From: Lysobacter enzymogenes
Lineage (GTDB): Bacteria > Pseudomonadota > Gammaproteobacteria > Xanthomonadales > Xanthomonadaceae
Assembly: GCF_900106525.1 (NCBI RefSeq)
Contig: NZ_FNOG01000015.1
Coordinates: forward strand, 1-64,000
Direction of reading: 5' to 3'
DNA length: 64,000 nucleotides
A program made the position numbers and the translations under genes. Below, one piece after another: positions 34,965 through 43,130 of this stretch. Each line of letters opens with the position of its first letter. The first letter of the stretch is position 1. Below the pieces are notes generated by a model. The model was not told the DNA's origin and made no database searches. It saw nothing but the letters and a program-made list of their open reading frames with translations.

Positions 34965-35140
34965 CGCGCAGCGAGCAGTACGTAGTACGCAGTAGCAAGT
35001 AGTAGTAGCTGGTAGCAGTACGCAACAGGCAATACCGCAGTGACAACCGCTGTAGTGATCGACGGCGGTCGCAACACGCAACACCGTGGTAACGATGTTT
35101 CCGCAGTACGCAGTCTGAGCACTACCGCAAGCGCAGTACC
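34965..35140. repeat. Degenerate short-repeat tract (GTAGTAC/CAGTACGCA words)
   Basis: After the OmpW-like stop, words such as CAGTACGTAGTACGCAGTAG, AGTAGTAGTAGC, GCAGTACGCAAC and CAGTACGCAG recur every 10-40 bases and in both orientations (GTAC is self-complementary). The composition differs clearly from the genome. It is transcribed before the terminator at 35142 and has no coding potential. Confidence 0.55.
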
Positions 35141-35141
35141 G

Positions 35142-35172
35142 GACGGGCTCCCTCGGGGGCCCGTCTTTTTTT
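35142..35172 (+). terminator. Rho-independent terminator of the OmpW-like gene
   Basis: Stem GACGGGC / GCCCGTC with further CCC/GGG pairing inside, followed by seven T residues. Confidence 0.92.
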
Positions 35173-35181
35173 GCGCGGCGC

Positions 35182-35985
35182 TCAGGCCGGCGGGTCGCCG
35201 AAGAACTGGATGACGTAGAACGCCGCGCCGCGCGGGTCGGCCAGGCGGGCGATGCGCACGTCGCTGTTGGCCTCGAACGGCGCCGACTCGAGCCGGCCGC
35301 CCAGCTCCAGCGCGCGCTGCACGCAGGCCTCCACGTCCGACACCTGCAGGTAGATCGACCAGTGCGGCGCGAGGTCGCGCCATTCCGGCCGCATCTGCAG
35401 CAGGCCGCCGAGCATGCGCTGGCCGTCGGCGAACACGCGGTAGCCGTGCGGCGCGACCGGATGCCCGCGCAGGCGCCAGCCGAACAACTGCTGGTAATAG
35501 CGTTCGGCGCGGTCGATGTCGCGGGTGGCCAGCTCCGCCCAGCACACCGCGTTGTCCACGCCCAGCGCGTCGGCGCCGGGATGGGCGCGCTGCTGCGCCA
35601 GCGAGAACACCACCCCTTCCGGATCGGCGCACACCGCCATGCGCACGTGTTCCATCAGCTCGAACGGCGAGGCGATCATGCGCCCGCCCAGGGCGACCGC
35701 GCGCGACGCCGTCTTGTCGCAATCGTCGGTGCGGAAGTACACGCCCCAGTGCGGCGCGCCGATCCCATCGGCACCGGCGCCGCCCGGACCGGGCACCAGG
35801 GAATAGGTGCCGGCCACGTCGCGGCCGTCGAGCTGGAAGATGGTGTAGAGGCTGCCGTCGGGCATCGGCGTGCGCTCCAGGGTCCAGCCGAACAGCGCGG
35901 GGTAGAACGCCTCGATCGTCGGCTGGTCGTCCGTGGCCAACTCGAACCAGCACGGCGCGCCGGGTGCGTGGACGACTGCGGTCAT
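35182..35985 (-). CDS. VOC (glyoxalase/bleomycin-resistance) protein with two domains
   Basis: A protein of 267 residues made of two tandem vicinal-oxygen-chelate modules (about 1-130 and 140-265), each beginning with a CWFELATDD or CWAELATRD strand and a YPALFGWTL or YYQQLFGWRL helix. Each module ends with a DPEG or DPRG block. Members act as dioxygenases, lyases or resistance proteins. The metal ligands are not clearly kept in both modules and no substrate can be named. It converges on the OmpW-like gene and shares its terminator region. Confidence 0.85.
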   Translation of the reverse strand: MTAVVHAPGAPCWFELATDDQPTIEAFYPALFGWTLERTPMPDGSLYTIFQLDGRDVAGTYSLVPGPGGAGADGIGAPHWGVYFRTDDCDKTASRAVALGGRMIASPFELMEHVRMAVCADPEGVVFSLAQQRAHPGADALGVDNAVCWAELATRDIDRAERYYQQLFGWRLRGHPVAPHGYRVFADGQRMLGGLLQMRPEWRDLAPHWSIYLQVSDVEACVQRALELGGRLESAPFEANSDVRIARLADPRGAAFYVIQFFGDPPA

Positions 35986-36080
35986 GGCTGGCTCCCCCTA
36001 CTACTGCGAACTACGTCACGACATTAACCCCGGGAGCGGCGGGCGTCATGGCGCGCTGCGGCGAGAAATCGCCGCCGCCG

Positions 36081-36965
36081 CTAAGGATGTTCAGCTTCGA
36101 GGTGAACGCGTTCGCGGCGCAGCAGGTACAGGCCGCTGGCGACGATGATCGCCGCGCCGGCCCAGGTCACCGAGTCGGGCAGCACGCCCCACAGGCTCAG
36201 GTCGAGCAGCACGCCCCAGATCAACGCGGTGTACTCCAGCGGCGCGATCAGCGAGGCCTCGCCGAGGCGGAAGGCCTCGGTGACCGCGTACTGGCCGAGC
36301 GAGCCGGCCACGCCCAGGCCGAGGATCAGCCACAGATGCTCGCCGCGCACCGGCACCCAGCCGGACCAGGCCAGCGCGCCGGCGCCGACGGTGATCAGCG
36401 TCATCAGCCAGACCATCATCGCCTGGGTCGTGTCGGTGCGCGCGAGCACGCGCACGGTGATCGCGGTGGCCGCGTAGCCCAGCGCCGCGCCGGCCACCGC
36501 CAGCGCGGCCAGACTGAGCATGCCCTCGCCGGTCGGCCGCAGCAGCACCAGTACGCCGATCAGGCCGATGCCGATGGCGACCCAGCGCCGCGGCCCGACC
36601 CGTTCGCCCAGCAGCGGGCCGGACAGCGCGGTGATCAGCAGCGGCGCGATGAAGAACACCGAGTAGGCGGTCGACAGCGGCAGCCGGTTCACGCCATAGA
36701 CGAAGGACGCCATCATCCCCACGCCGAGCGCGCCGCGCAGCAGGTGCAGCGGCCAGCGCACGCGCAGCAGGCTGCGGCCGCCGCCGCTGAGCAAGGCCCA
36801 GGTCAGCACGAACGGCAGCGACGAGGCGCCGCGCAGGGTCGCCACCTGGAACGGCGGGTAGTGTTCGGACAGCAGCTTCAGCAGCGCATCCATCAGCGAG
36901 AACATCAGCACCGCCGCGAGCATGGTGAAGATCGCGCGGCGCGCGTGCGGGTGGGCGGCGGTCAT
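36081..36965 (-). CDS. EamA/DMT family transporter
   Basis: Inner-membrane transporter of 294 residues with about ten transmembrane segments in two EamA repeats (residues about 10-140 and 150-285). Typical features are AVLMFSLMDALLKLL at the first helix, TLRGASSLPFVL, LPLSTAYSVFFIAPLLITALSGPLLGE, and the second repeat ending EYTALIWGVLLDLSLWG. It probably exports or imports a small metabolite and the substrate is unknown. Its ATG overlaps the stop of a possible small upstream gene (ATGA). Confidence 0.88.
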   Translation of the reverse strand: MTAAHPHARRAIFTMLAAVLMFSLMDALLKLLSEHYPPFQVATLRGASSLPFVLTWALLSGGGRSLLRVRWPLHLLRGALGVGMMASFVYGVNRLPLSTAYSVFFIAPLLITALSGPLLGERVGPRRWVAIGIGLIGVLVLLRPTGEGMLSLAALAVAGAALGYAATAITVRVLARTDTTQAMMVWLMTLITVGAGALAWSGWVPVRGEHLWLILGLGVAGSLGQYAVTEAFRLGEASLIAPLEYTALIWGVLLDLSLWGVLPDSVTWAGAAIIVASGLYLLRRERVHLEAEHP

Positions 36966-37162
36966 GGGGCGGTGGCGCGTAGGGTCGACTCGAAACGGCG
37001 GGCCGCGCAGAGGATCGCTGCGATGCGGTCGGTGCTGGTGCGCTCGGCTTCGGTGCGGCCGGTTTCGGGATGAGCCGAGCCGATACGCGTGGCTTCGATG
37101 CGGGCGACGGCGATACTGTGCAACGACGGGATCATGGCGGCGAGAACGTGGCGGTCCGGCAT
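36962..37162 (-). CDS. Possible small gene upstream of the EamA transporter (66 aa)
   Basis: The open frame MPDRHVLAAMIPS...STLRATAP fills the gap between two membrane protein genes on the same strand, and its stop overlaps the EamA start (ATGA), which suggests coupling. G/C at third positions is high but below that of its neighbours, no family is recognised, and the ribosome site is weak. It may be a real small protein or only an open leader. Confidence 0.3.
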   Translation of the reverse strand: MPDRHVLAAMIPSLHSIAVARIEATRIGSAHPETGRTEAERTSTDRIAAILCAARRFESTLRATAP

Positions 37163-37199
37163 CATGACCCGACGGGCGCGGCGCGTCATCCGGCTGCTG

Positions 37200-37763
37200 T
37201 CAGCGGATGTCACCAGTGAGCGGCGCGCGTTCGCGCAGGCGGTGGTGGCGGCGCAGGCGCCGGCGCACGCCGAGGGTGTAGATCAGGTAATAGCCCAGCA
37301 GCAATCCGCCGACTGCGAACAGCCCGCCCTGGCGCGGCAGCCAGCTGTCCGGCGCGTCCGCGCCCCAGGCGTGCAGCCCTTGCCACAGGCCGTAGCACAG
37401 GCGCGCGGCGATCAGCGCGGTCAGGCCCAGCGCGATCCAGCGGTTGGGGGTGTAGTACAGGCCTTTGGCCTCGTCCTCGAACCGGGTCAAGGCCAGGCCG
37501 AACGCGCCCAGCGCGAGACCCGCGAGCAGGCCGGCGCCGGCGTACAGCGGCGCGTCGGCGATCCAGTGGCCCGACACCCAGGCGCCGGCGAAGAACAGCA
37601 ACAGCGAGAGCAGCGACAGCGTCGCGCCCAGACTCACCGCCCAGCCCAGCGCGCGGCGGCGCGCTTTGCCGTAGCGGTAGCGCTGGATCAGGCCGATCGG
37701 GATCAGCAGGACCCAGAGCAAGGCCAGGGCCAGCAGGGCTAACGGGATCAGGAGCAGCGGCAT
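37200..37763 (-). CDS. Integral membrane protein, DUF1453/CcdC-like
   Basis: A protein of 187 residues with five hydrophobic segments and a basic tail (RRRLRRHHRLRER). The middle block GLYYTPNRWIALGLTALIAARLCYGLWQG resembles the DUF1453 family, which has YxxR-type motifs between helices. Function is unknown. It lies at the head of a minus-strand group that includes the EamA transporter. The region upstream is occupied by repeats. Confidence 0.6.
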   Translation of the reverse strand: MPLLLIPLALLALALLWVLLIPIGLIQRYRYGKARRRALGWAVSLGATLSLLSLLLFFAGAWVSGHWIADAPLYAGAGLLAGLALGAFGLALTRFEDEAKGLYYTPNRWIALGLTALIAARLCYGLWQGLHAWGADAPDSWLPRQGGLFAVGGLLLGYYLIYTLGVRRRLRRHHRLRERAPLTGDIR

Positions 37764-37838
37764 GGGGGCAGTCTACGGCGGGTGCGGGGACTGCGCTGCG
37801 GTTGAGGTCGGGTGTCAGGGCTTGGGGATATGCCTGGG

Positions 37839-38195
37839 TGAAGCCCTGGATGTTCGGCTTCGCCGAAGTAAAGCAGAGCCCGCTTTCGCGGGAATGACGG
37901 AGGGTCGGTTACGCGGCGTCTCTTCAAGATCGTCATCCCCGCGAAGGCGGGGATCCAGAGACTTCAGAGTCATGCTTCGGTGAAGCCCTGGATGCCCGCC
38001 TTCGCGGGCATGACGATAGGTAGGTTCCGCGACTCATCTCCAACCGTCATCCCCGCGAAGGCGGGGATCCAGAGACTTCAGAGTCATGCTTCGGTGAAGC
38101 CCTGGATGCCCGCTTTCGCGGGCATGACGTTAGGTGGGTTTCGCGGCTCCTCTCCCAACCGTCATCCCTGCGAACGCGGGGATCCAGAAACTTCA
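37839..38195. repeat. Tandem array of family A palindromic repeats
   Basis: Two nearly identical units (37931-38015 and 38045-38129), each made of TCATCCCCGCGAAGGCGGGG facing CCCGCCTTCGCGGGCATGAC, recur with a period of about 114 bases. A decayed copy lies to the left (37839-37900) and a third, half copy to the right (38160-38195), ending 14 bases from the alcohol dehydrogenase stop codon. The array fills nearly all of the 446-base gap between the membrane protein and dehydrogenase genes. Confidence 0.9.
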
Positions 38196-38209
38196 ACGCG
38201 CCGCCGCGA

Positions 38210-39265
38210 TCAAACCGCCTTGTCGAGGCTGGCGATGTCGATCACGAAGCGATAGCGCACATCGCCCTTCAGCATCCGCTCGTACGCCTCGTTGATCGAC
38301 TCGATGCCGATCAGTTCGATGTCCGAAGCCACGCCGTGCTGCGCGCAGAAGTCGAGCATCTCCTGGGTCTCGCGAATGCCGCCGATCAGCGAGCCGCCGA
38401 GCTTGCGCCGCTGCATGATCAGCGCCCCGGCCGCGACCGGCGCGGGCTTTTCCGGCACGCCGAGCAGAACCATGGTGCCGTCGACCTTGAGCAGGCTCAG
38501 GTAGGCGTTGTAGTCGTGCTCGCCCGAAACCGTGTCGATGACGAAGTCGAAGCTGCGCGCCAGGCGCTTGAAGGTGTCCTTGTCGCGGGTCGCGGCGAAG
38601 GCGTGCGCGCCCAGTTCCAGCGAGGCTTCGCGCTTGGATTCGGAGGTGCTCAGCACGGTCACCCGCGCGCCCATCGCCACCGCCAGCTTGACCGCCATGT
38701 GGCCCAGGCCGCCCAGGCCGACCACCGCCAGCTCGTCGCCGGCCTTGACGCCGTAATGGCGCAGCGGCGAATAGGTGGTGATGCCGGCGCACAGCAGCGG
38801 CGCGGCGCGGTCGAGCGGGATCGACTCGGGGATGCGCAGCACGTAGGCCTGATCGACGGTGATGCGGGTCGAGTAGCCGCCGTAGGTCGGCGCGCCGTTG
38901 CCGCGTTCCTTGGCGTTGTAGGTACCGGTCATGCCCTGGTCGCAGTACTGCTCCTCGCCGGCCTTGCACTGCGCGCACTCGCGGCAGGAGTCGACGAAGC
39001 AGCCCACGCCGACGGCGTCGCCGGCCTTGAAGGTCTGGACGTTGGCGCCGACCTTGGCGACCCGGCCGACGATTTCGTGGCCCGGCACCATCGGGAAGAT
39101 CGAGCCGCCCCATTCGTCGCGGGCCTGGTGGATGTCGGAATGGCAGACGCCGCAATAGAGGATGTCGATCAGCACGTCGTCCGGGCCGGGCTCGCGCCGG
39201 TCGATCGAGAACGGGGCCAGGGGCGAATGCGCGTTCTGCGCGGCGTAAGCAGCGGTCTTGAGCAT
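38210..39265 (-). CDS. NAD(P)-dependent zinc alcohol dehydrogenase (YahK/CAD-like)
   Basis: Reduces aldehydes, or oxidises alcohols, in the cytoplasm. The protein has 351 residues. Catalytic zinc residues lie in YCGVCHSD and VPGHEIVG. The structural zinc cluster is CRECAQCKAGEEQYC. The Rossmann motif is GLGGLGHMAVKLA. The start MLKTAAYAAQNAHSPLAPF is typical of the cinnamyl-alcohol-dehydrogenase-like (YahK) group, which prefers NADPH. The gene stands alone. Its 3' end abuts the family A repeat array, which may act as its terminator. Confidence 0.92.
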   Translation of the reverse strand: MLKTAAYAAQNAHSPLAPFSIDRREPGPDDVLIDILYCGVCHSDIHQARDEWGGSIFPMVPGHEIVGRVAKVGANVQTFKAGDAVGVGCFVDSCRECAQCKAGEEQYCDQGMTGTYNAKERGNGAPTYGGYSTRITVDQAYVLRIPESIPLDRAAPLLCAGITTYSPLRHYGVKAGDELAVVGLGGLGHMAVKLAVAMGARVTVLSTSESKREASLELGAHAFAATRDKDTFKRLARSFDFVIDTVSGEHDYNAYLSLLKVDGTMVLLGVPEKPAPVAAGALIMQRRKLGGSLIGGIRETQEMLDFCAQHGVASDIELIGIESINEAYERMLKGDVRYRFVIDIASLDKAV

Positions 39266-39485
39266 GGGGAGTTCCAGGTGGCGTGGACGGGACGCGGCGA
39301 GGGCCGTGGGCTCCCCGGTCGTGGTCGGGGGCGGCGGTCGCCGGGGCGTTCATTCTAGGCACGCCGCGTTGCGCCGGCGTCAATCCGGCCGGCCCCGCAG
39401 CGCTGCGCCGCTGCAACGCTGCGTTGCGTATCGCCGCCGCGCTTGCGCTACCCTGTGCGGCGTTTCCCCCAAGTGCGAGCGCGCC

Positions 39486-39968
39486 ATGCCTTCCTTCGAC
39501 GTGATTTCCGAAGTCGACACCCACGAACTCACCAACGCGGTCGACCAGGCCAACCGCGAGCTGTCCACCCGCTTCGACTTCAAGGGCGTGGACGCCAAGT
39601 TCGTGCTCGACGACAAGCAGATCAGCCAGTCGGCGCCGAGCGAATTCCAGCTCGAACAGATGACCCAGATCCTGCGCCAGCGTTTGGCCGCGCGCCAGAT
39701 CGACTCGCGCTGCCTGGAGTTCGGCGACATCGAGACCAACCTGGCCGGCGCGCGGCAGAAGATCACCGTGCAGCAGGGCATCGAGCAGAAGCTGGCGAAG
39801 AAGATCGCCGCGGCGATCAAGGACGCCAAGCTCAAGGTCGAAACCCAGATCAACGGCGACAAGCTGCGGGTCACCGGCAAGAAGCGCGACGACCTGCAGG
39901 CCGCCATCGCCCTGCTGCGCGCGGGCGACTTCGAGCGCCCGCTGCAGTACGACAACTTCCGCGACTGA
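39486..39968 (+). CDS. YajQ family cyclic di-GMP-binding protein
   Basis: A protein of 160 residues, the normal length. It shows the two-domain YajQ fold signature: MPSFDVISEVDTHELTNAVD, FDFKGVDAKF near residue 30-40, QKITVQQGIEQKLAKKI in the centre and VTGKKRDDLQAAIALLR near the end. In Xanthomonas campestris a YajQ protein binds c-di-GMP and works with a LysR regulator in virulence gene control, so a signalling role is likely here. The next gene starts 19 bases later and may be co-transcribed. Confidence 0.94.
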   Translation: MPSFDVISEVDTHELTNAVDQANRELSTRFDFKGVDAKFVLDDKQISQSAPSEFQLEQMTQILRQRLAARQIDSRCLEFGDIETNLAGARQKITVQQGIEQKLAKKIAAAIKDAKLKVETQINGDKLRVTGKKRDDLQAAIALLRAGDFERPLQYDNFRD

Positions 39969-39987
39969 CAGCGCAGGAGCCGCCGGC

Positions 39988-40545
39988 GTGAACGAGCACG
40001 GACCCGACCCCGTCGCCGAAACCGTGCGCTGGCTCGAGCGCGCGGTGATCGGGCTCAACCTGTGCCCGTTCGCCAAGGCGGTGCTGGCCAAGCGCCAGAT
40101 CCGCTTCGTGCTGAGCCATGCGCGCACGCCGGAACAACTGCTGGAAGAACTGTCGTCGGAGCTGGTGCTGCTGGAGCAGACCCCGGCCGAACAGATCGAC
40201 ACCACCTTGCTGATCCATCCGCAGGTGCTGACCGATTTCCTCGACTTCAACGACTTCCTCGACCTCGCCGACGAAGCGGTGGCGCTGCTGGACCTGGAAG
40301 GCGAGATCCAGATCGCCAGCTTCCATCCGGATTACCAGTTCGCCGGCACCGCCTTCGACGACATCGGCAATTGCACCAACCGCTCGCCCTACCCCACCTT
40401 GCACCTGCTGCGCGAAAGCAGCGTGGAGCGCGCGGTGGCGGCGTTTCCGGATCCCGACGCGATCGTCGAGCGCAATCTGGCGACGCTGGAAACGCTCGGC
40501 GCGGAAGGTTGGCGCAAGCTGTCGGCCTGGAATTTCAGCGACTGA
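39988..40545 (+). CDS. DUF1415 family protein
   Basis: A soluble protein of 185 residues with the DUF1415 hallmarks: RAVIGLNLCPFAK near the start, then HPQVLTDFLDFNDFLDLAD, IQIASFHPDYQFAGT and NRSPYPTLHLLRE. The function of the family is not known. The start is a GTG at 39988 with GCAGGAG nine bases before it. It follows the YajQ gene closely and converges on the HAD phosphatase gene. Confidence 0.9.
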   Translation: MNEHGPDPVAETVRWLERAVIGLNLCPFAKAVLAKRQIRFVLSHARTPEQLLEELSSELVLLEQTPAEQIDTTLLIHPQVLTDFLDFNDFLDLADEAVALLDLEGEIQIASFHPDYQFAGTAFDDIGNCTNRSPYPTLHLLRESSVERAVAAFPDPDAIVERNLATLETLGAEGWRKLSAWNFSD

Positions 40546-40561
40546 GCGCGATCGCCGCGGC

Positions 40562-41281
40562 TCAGCCTGCCTGCGCCGCGTCCTTGTTCGCCAACACGCG
40601 CTCCAACAAGCTGCGCGCCTGTTCCAGCGAGGCCACGATGCGGTGGCCGAACGCGCGCAATTCTTCGCCCGGCACGACCAGGTCGGGCACCTGGATCGGG
40701 GTCGCCCCGGCCGCCAGCGCGGCGCGCACGCCGGGTTCGGAATCCTCCAGCACCACGCAGCGGCGCACATCGACGCCGAGTTCGCGCGCAGCCAGCAGAT
40801 AGATATCCGGCGCCGGCTTGGGATGCTCGACATCGCTGCCGGCGACGATCGCGTCGAAGCGGTCGATCAATCCGCTCGCGGCGAGCTTGGCCAGCGCGCG
40901 CGGGCGCTGGGTCGAGGTCGCCACCGCCTTGGGCACGCCGCGCGCGTCGAGCAGGTCCAGCAATTCCAGCAGCCCGCGCTTGCGCGGCAGGCCGGCGGCG
41001 ACGCGCGCGTCGTAGAGCCGATAGCTGGTGTCGCGCAGGCGGACCGCCGCATCACTGCCGAAATGCCCGCTGAGATGAGCGAGGCTGGCACGGTCGTGCA
41101 TGCCCACCATCGCCAGCCACACCGCATCGTCGGCGGCGAGGTTCTCGGCCGCGGCCGCTTCGCGCCAGGTTTCCAGCATCGCCCGTTCGCTGTCGAGCAT
41201 CAGCCCGTCCATGTCGAACAGCACCGCGTCGGGGACGAAATCCAGCGCTACGGACGCCTCAGCCACGAAAGTCTCAGCCAC
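40562..41281 (-). CDS. HAD family hydrolase (phosphoglucomutase/phosphatase-like)
   Basis: A protein of 239 residues, HAD subfamily I with an alpha-helical cap. Motif I FDMDGLMLDSE carries the nucleophile and acid aspartates, motif II is ATST, motif III is HPKPAPDIYL, and motif IV is LEDSEPGV. It probably dephosphorylates a sugar phosphate or similar small molecule. The start is a GTG at 41281 that overlaps the stop of the upstream rsuA-like gene by eight bases. A second identical GTGGCTGAG follows five codons later and could be the true start. Confidence 0.88.
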   Translation of the reverse strand: MAETFVAEASVALDFVPDAVLFDMDGLMLDSERAMLETWREAAAAENLAADDAVWLAMVGMHDRASLAHLSGHFGSDAAVRLRDTSYRLYDARVAAGLPRKRGLLELLDLLDARGVPKAVATSTQRPRALAKLAASGLIDRFDAIVAGSDVEHPKPAPDIYLLAARELGVDVRRCVVLEDSEPGVRAALAAGATPIQVPDLVVPGEELRAFGHRIVASLEQARSLLERVLANKDAAQAG

Positions 41282-41975
41282 GGAACAAAGTCTCTAGATC
41301 GGTGGAATCGAGCGCGCGCCATTGCCCGCCCGGCAGGTCCTGCAGCGACAAACCGCCGATGCGCGCGCGGTGCAGCGCCACGACGTGGTTGCCGACCGCG
41401 GCGAACATGCGCCGCACCTGGTGATAGCGGCCCTCGGTGAGGGTCAGGCGCGCGCGCCGCGGCTCCAGCGTTTCCATCAGCGCCGGCGCCAGCGGGGTCT
41501 TTTCCGCTTCCAGCATCAACTCGCCGCTGGCGAACACCGCCGCTTCGTCGCCGCGCAGGTCCGAAGCCAGGGTAGCTTCATAGACCTTGCCGAGCTTGGC
41601 CTTCGGCGACACGATCCGGTGCAGCAGCGCGCCGTCGTCGGTCAGCAGCAGCAGGCCGCTGGTGTCGCGGTCGAGCCGGCCGACCGGCGACAGCAGCGGC
41701 GAGCGCAGGCGCAGGCGCGGCGGCAGCAGGTCGTAGACGACGCGGCCGGGGTCCTTGGTCGAGCAGGTGTAGCCGACCGGCTTGTGCAGCATGAGGGTCA
41801 GCCCGGCCGGCGGGTCCAGCGGCTCGCCGTCGACGCGGATCGCGGCGTGCTCGACCTGGTCGTCGGCGTACAGCACCTCGCCGTCGGCATCGGTGATGCG
41901 GCCCTGGCGGAACATCGCGGTCACGTCCTTGCGGCTGCCGTAACCGAGGTTGGCGATCAGCTTGACCAGTTTCAT
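41274..41975 (-). CDS. rsuA: Ribosomal small subunit pseudouridine synthase (RsuA-like)
   Basis: Isomerises a uridine in 16S rRNA (U516 in E. coli). The protein has 233 residues. A short S4-like N-terminal domain (MKLVKLIANLGYGSRKDV) is followed by the RsuA catalytic block GRLDRDTSGLLLLTDDG with the catalytic Asp, then the KVYEATLAS and GRYHQVRRMFAAVGNHV regions. Its ATG overlaps the stop of the upstream methyltransferase gene (ATGA), and its own stop overlaps the HAD gene start, giving a tightly coupled three-gene operon. Confidence 0.92.
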   Translation of the reverse strand: MKLVKLIANLGYGSRKDVTAMFRQGRITDADGEVLYADDQVEHAAIRVDGEPLDPPAGLTLMLHKPVGYTCSTKDPGRVVYDLLPPRLRLRSPLLSPVGRLDRDTSGLLLLTDDGALLHRIVSPKAKLGKVYEATLASDLRGDEAAVFASGELMLEAEKTPLAPALMETLEPRRARLTLTEGRYHQVRRMFAAVGNHVVALHRARIGGLSLQDLPGGQWRALDSTDLETLFRG

Positions 41976-43024
41976 GCCCGCCCCCGCGCGCCGCGCGCTT
42001 CCACCACTTTGAAGCCGCCGTCCTGGGCAACGGTGCGGACCTCGCCGAAATGCTCGTCCAGCGCCTGTTCGTACGGCAGATGGCGGTTGGCGACCAGCCA
42101 CAGGCGGCCGCCGCGCTCGAGCGATTGCGCGGCCACCTGGATGAAGCGGCGGCCGATGTCCGGGCGCTCCTCGCGGCCCTGCGCATGGAACGGCGGATTG
42201 CTGACGATGACGTCGTAGCGGCGCGGCAGGCCGGCGGTGACGTCGTGCCAGAACACTTGCACCGGCACCCGCGCGCCCTCCAGGTTGCGGCGCGCCAGCG
42301 CGACCGCGCGCGCCTGCGCCTCGAACAGGTCGAGCGCGGCGATGCGCGGGCAACGCGCCAGCAGTTCGGCGGACAAATAACCGTAGCCGGCGCCCAGATC
42401 GGCGGCATGGCCGCTCAGGTCGGCCGGCAGGTGCGCGGCGAGCAGGGCCGAGGCCGGATCGATGCGGTCCCAGGCGAACACGCCCGGGCGGCTGTGGAAA
42501 CGCCCGCCGAGGATCGCGCGCGGCGCGTCCAGCGCGGCCCAGGCGCGCGCCAGCGCTTCGTCGGCCGGGCCTTGCAGCGGCGCGGTCCAGAACGCGCGGC
42601 ATTTGCGCTTGGACAGGCTGCCGACCTTGCCGGCGAGCTTGCCCAGGTCGTCCTCGCCCGAGCGCGCGCCCTCGTCGTTGCGCATGCACGCCAGCACCCG
42701 CCCGCCCGGCGCGCAGCGCGCCACGGCCTGGGCGAACAGCGCGCGCGCTTCCTCGCGCTGGCGCGGCGGCAGCACCAGCACCAGCGGGAAGCGGCGCGCG
42801 GGGTCCAGCGATTCCAGATCGACCACGTCCAGGCCGCCGCGCTCCAGCGCTTCGGCGGCGGGCCGGAAATCCTGCTCGCACAACAGGCCCGGACGCGGCG
42901 CCTGGCGCAGGCCGACGCCGTCGCGCGCGCGCAGGAACAAGGCATCGCCGGGCCAGGGCCACAGGCCGTCGGCGAAAGGCTGGAACAGGGTCTCGAGCGC
43001 GTCGTCGGAGCGGTCAACGCGCAT
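41972..43024 (-). CDS. rsmC: 16S rRNA guanine-N2 methyltransferase (RsmC-like)
   Basis: Uses S-adenosylmethionine to methylate 16S rRNA (G1207 in E. coli). The protein has 350 residues in two domains of the same fold. The N-terminal half lacks the cofactor motif. The C-terminal half has ADLGAGYGYLSAELL and the catalytic SNPPFH. The ATG at 43024 was chosen over a TTG three codons upstream. It heads the operon with rsuA and the HAD gene, and both RNA enzymes act on the small ribosomal subunit. The neighbouring gene to the right is divergent. Confidence 0.88.
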   Translation of the reverse strand: MRVDRSDDALETLFQPFADGLWPWPGDALFLRARDGVGLRQAPRPGLLCEQDFRPAAEALERGGLDVVDLESLDPARRFPLVLVLPPRQREEARALFAQAVARCAPGGRVLACMRNDEGARSGEDDLGKLAGKVGSLSKRKCRAFWTAPLQGPADEALARAWAALDAPRAILGGRFHSRPGVFAWDRIDPASALLAAHLPADLSGHAADLGAGYGYLSAELLARCPRIAALDLFEAQARAVALARRNLEGARVPVQVFWHDVTAGLPRRYDVIVSNPPFHAQGREERPDIGRRFIQVAAQSLERGGRLWLVANRHLPYEQALDEHFGEVRTVAQDGGFKVVEARGARGRA

Positions 43025-43130
43025 GGTCGGCAAGGTCGGTAACGGCGAACGGGGTCATCTTCATCGCGCCGATTTTACGCGGCCGCGGGTTAGGGTGTGG
43101 GCATCGCCATCGACGCAAGGAATGCCCACC

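Noticed and set aside
34959-35140. Possible tRNA or structured RNA gene
   Set aside because: I could not draw a cloverleaf, and the tract is made of short degenerate repeats.
37839-38195. CRISPR-like array
   Set aside because: The repeats are internally palindromic, about 85 bases long with only 29-base similar spacers, and decay at both ends. No cas genes are present.
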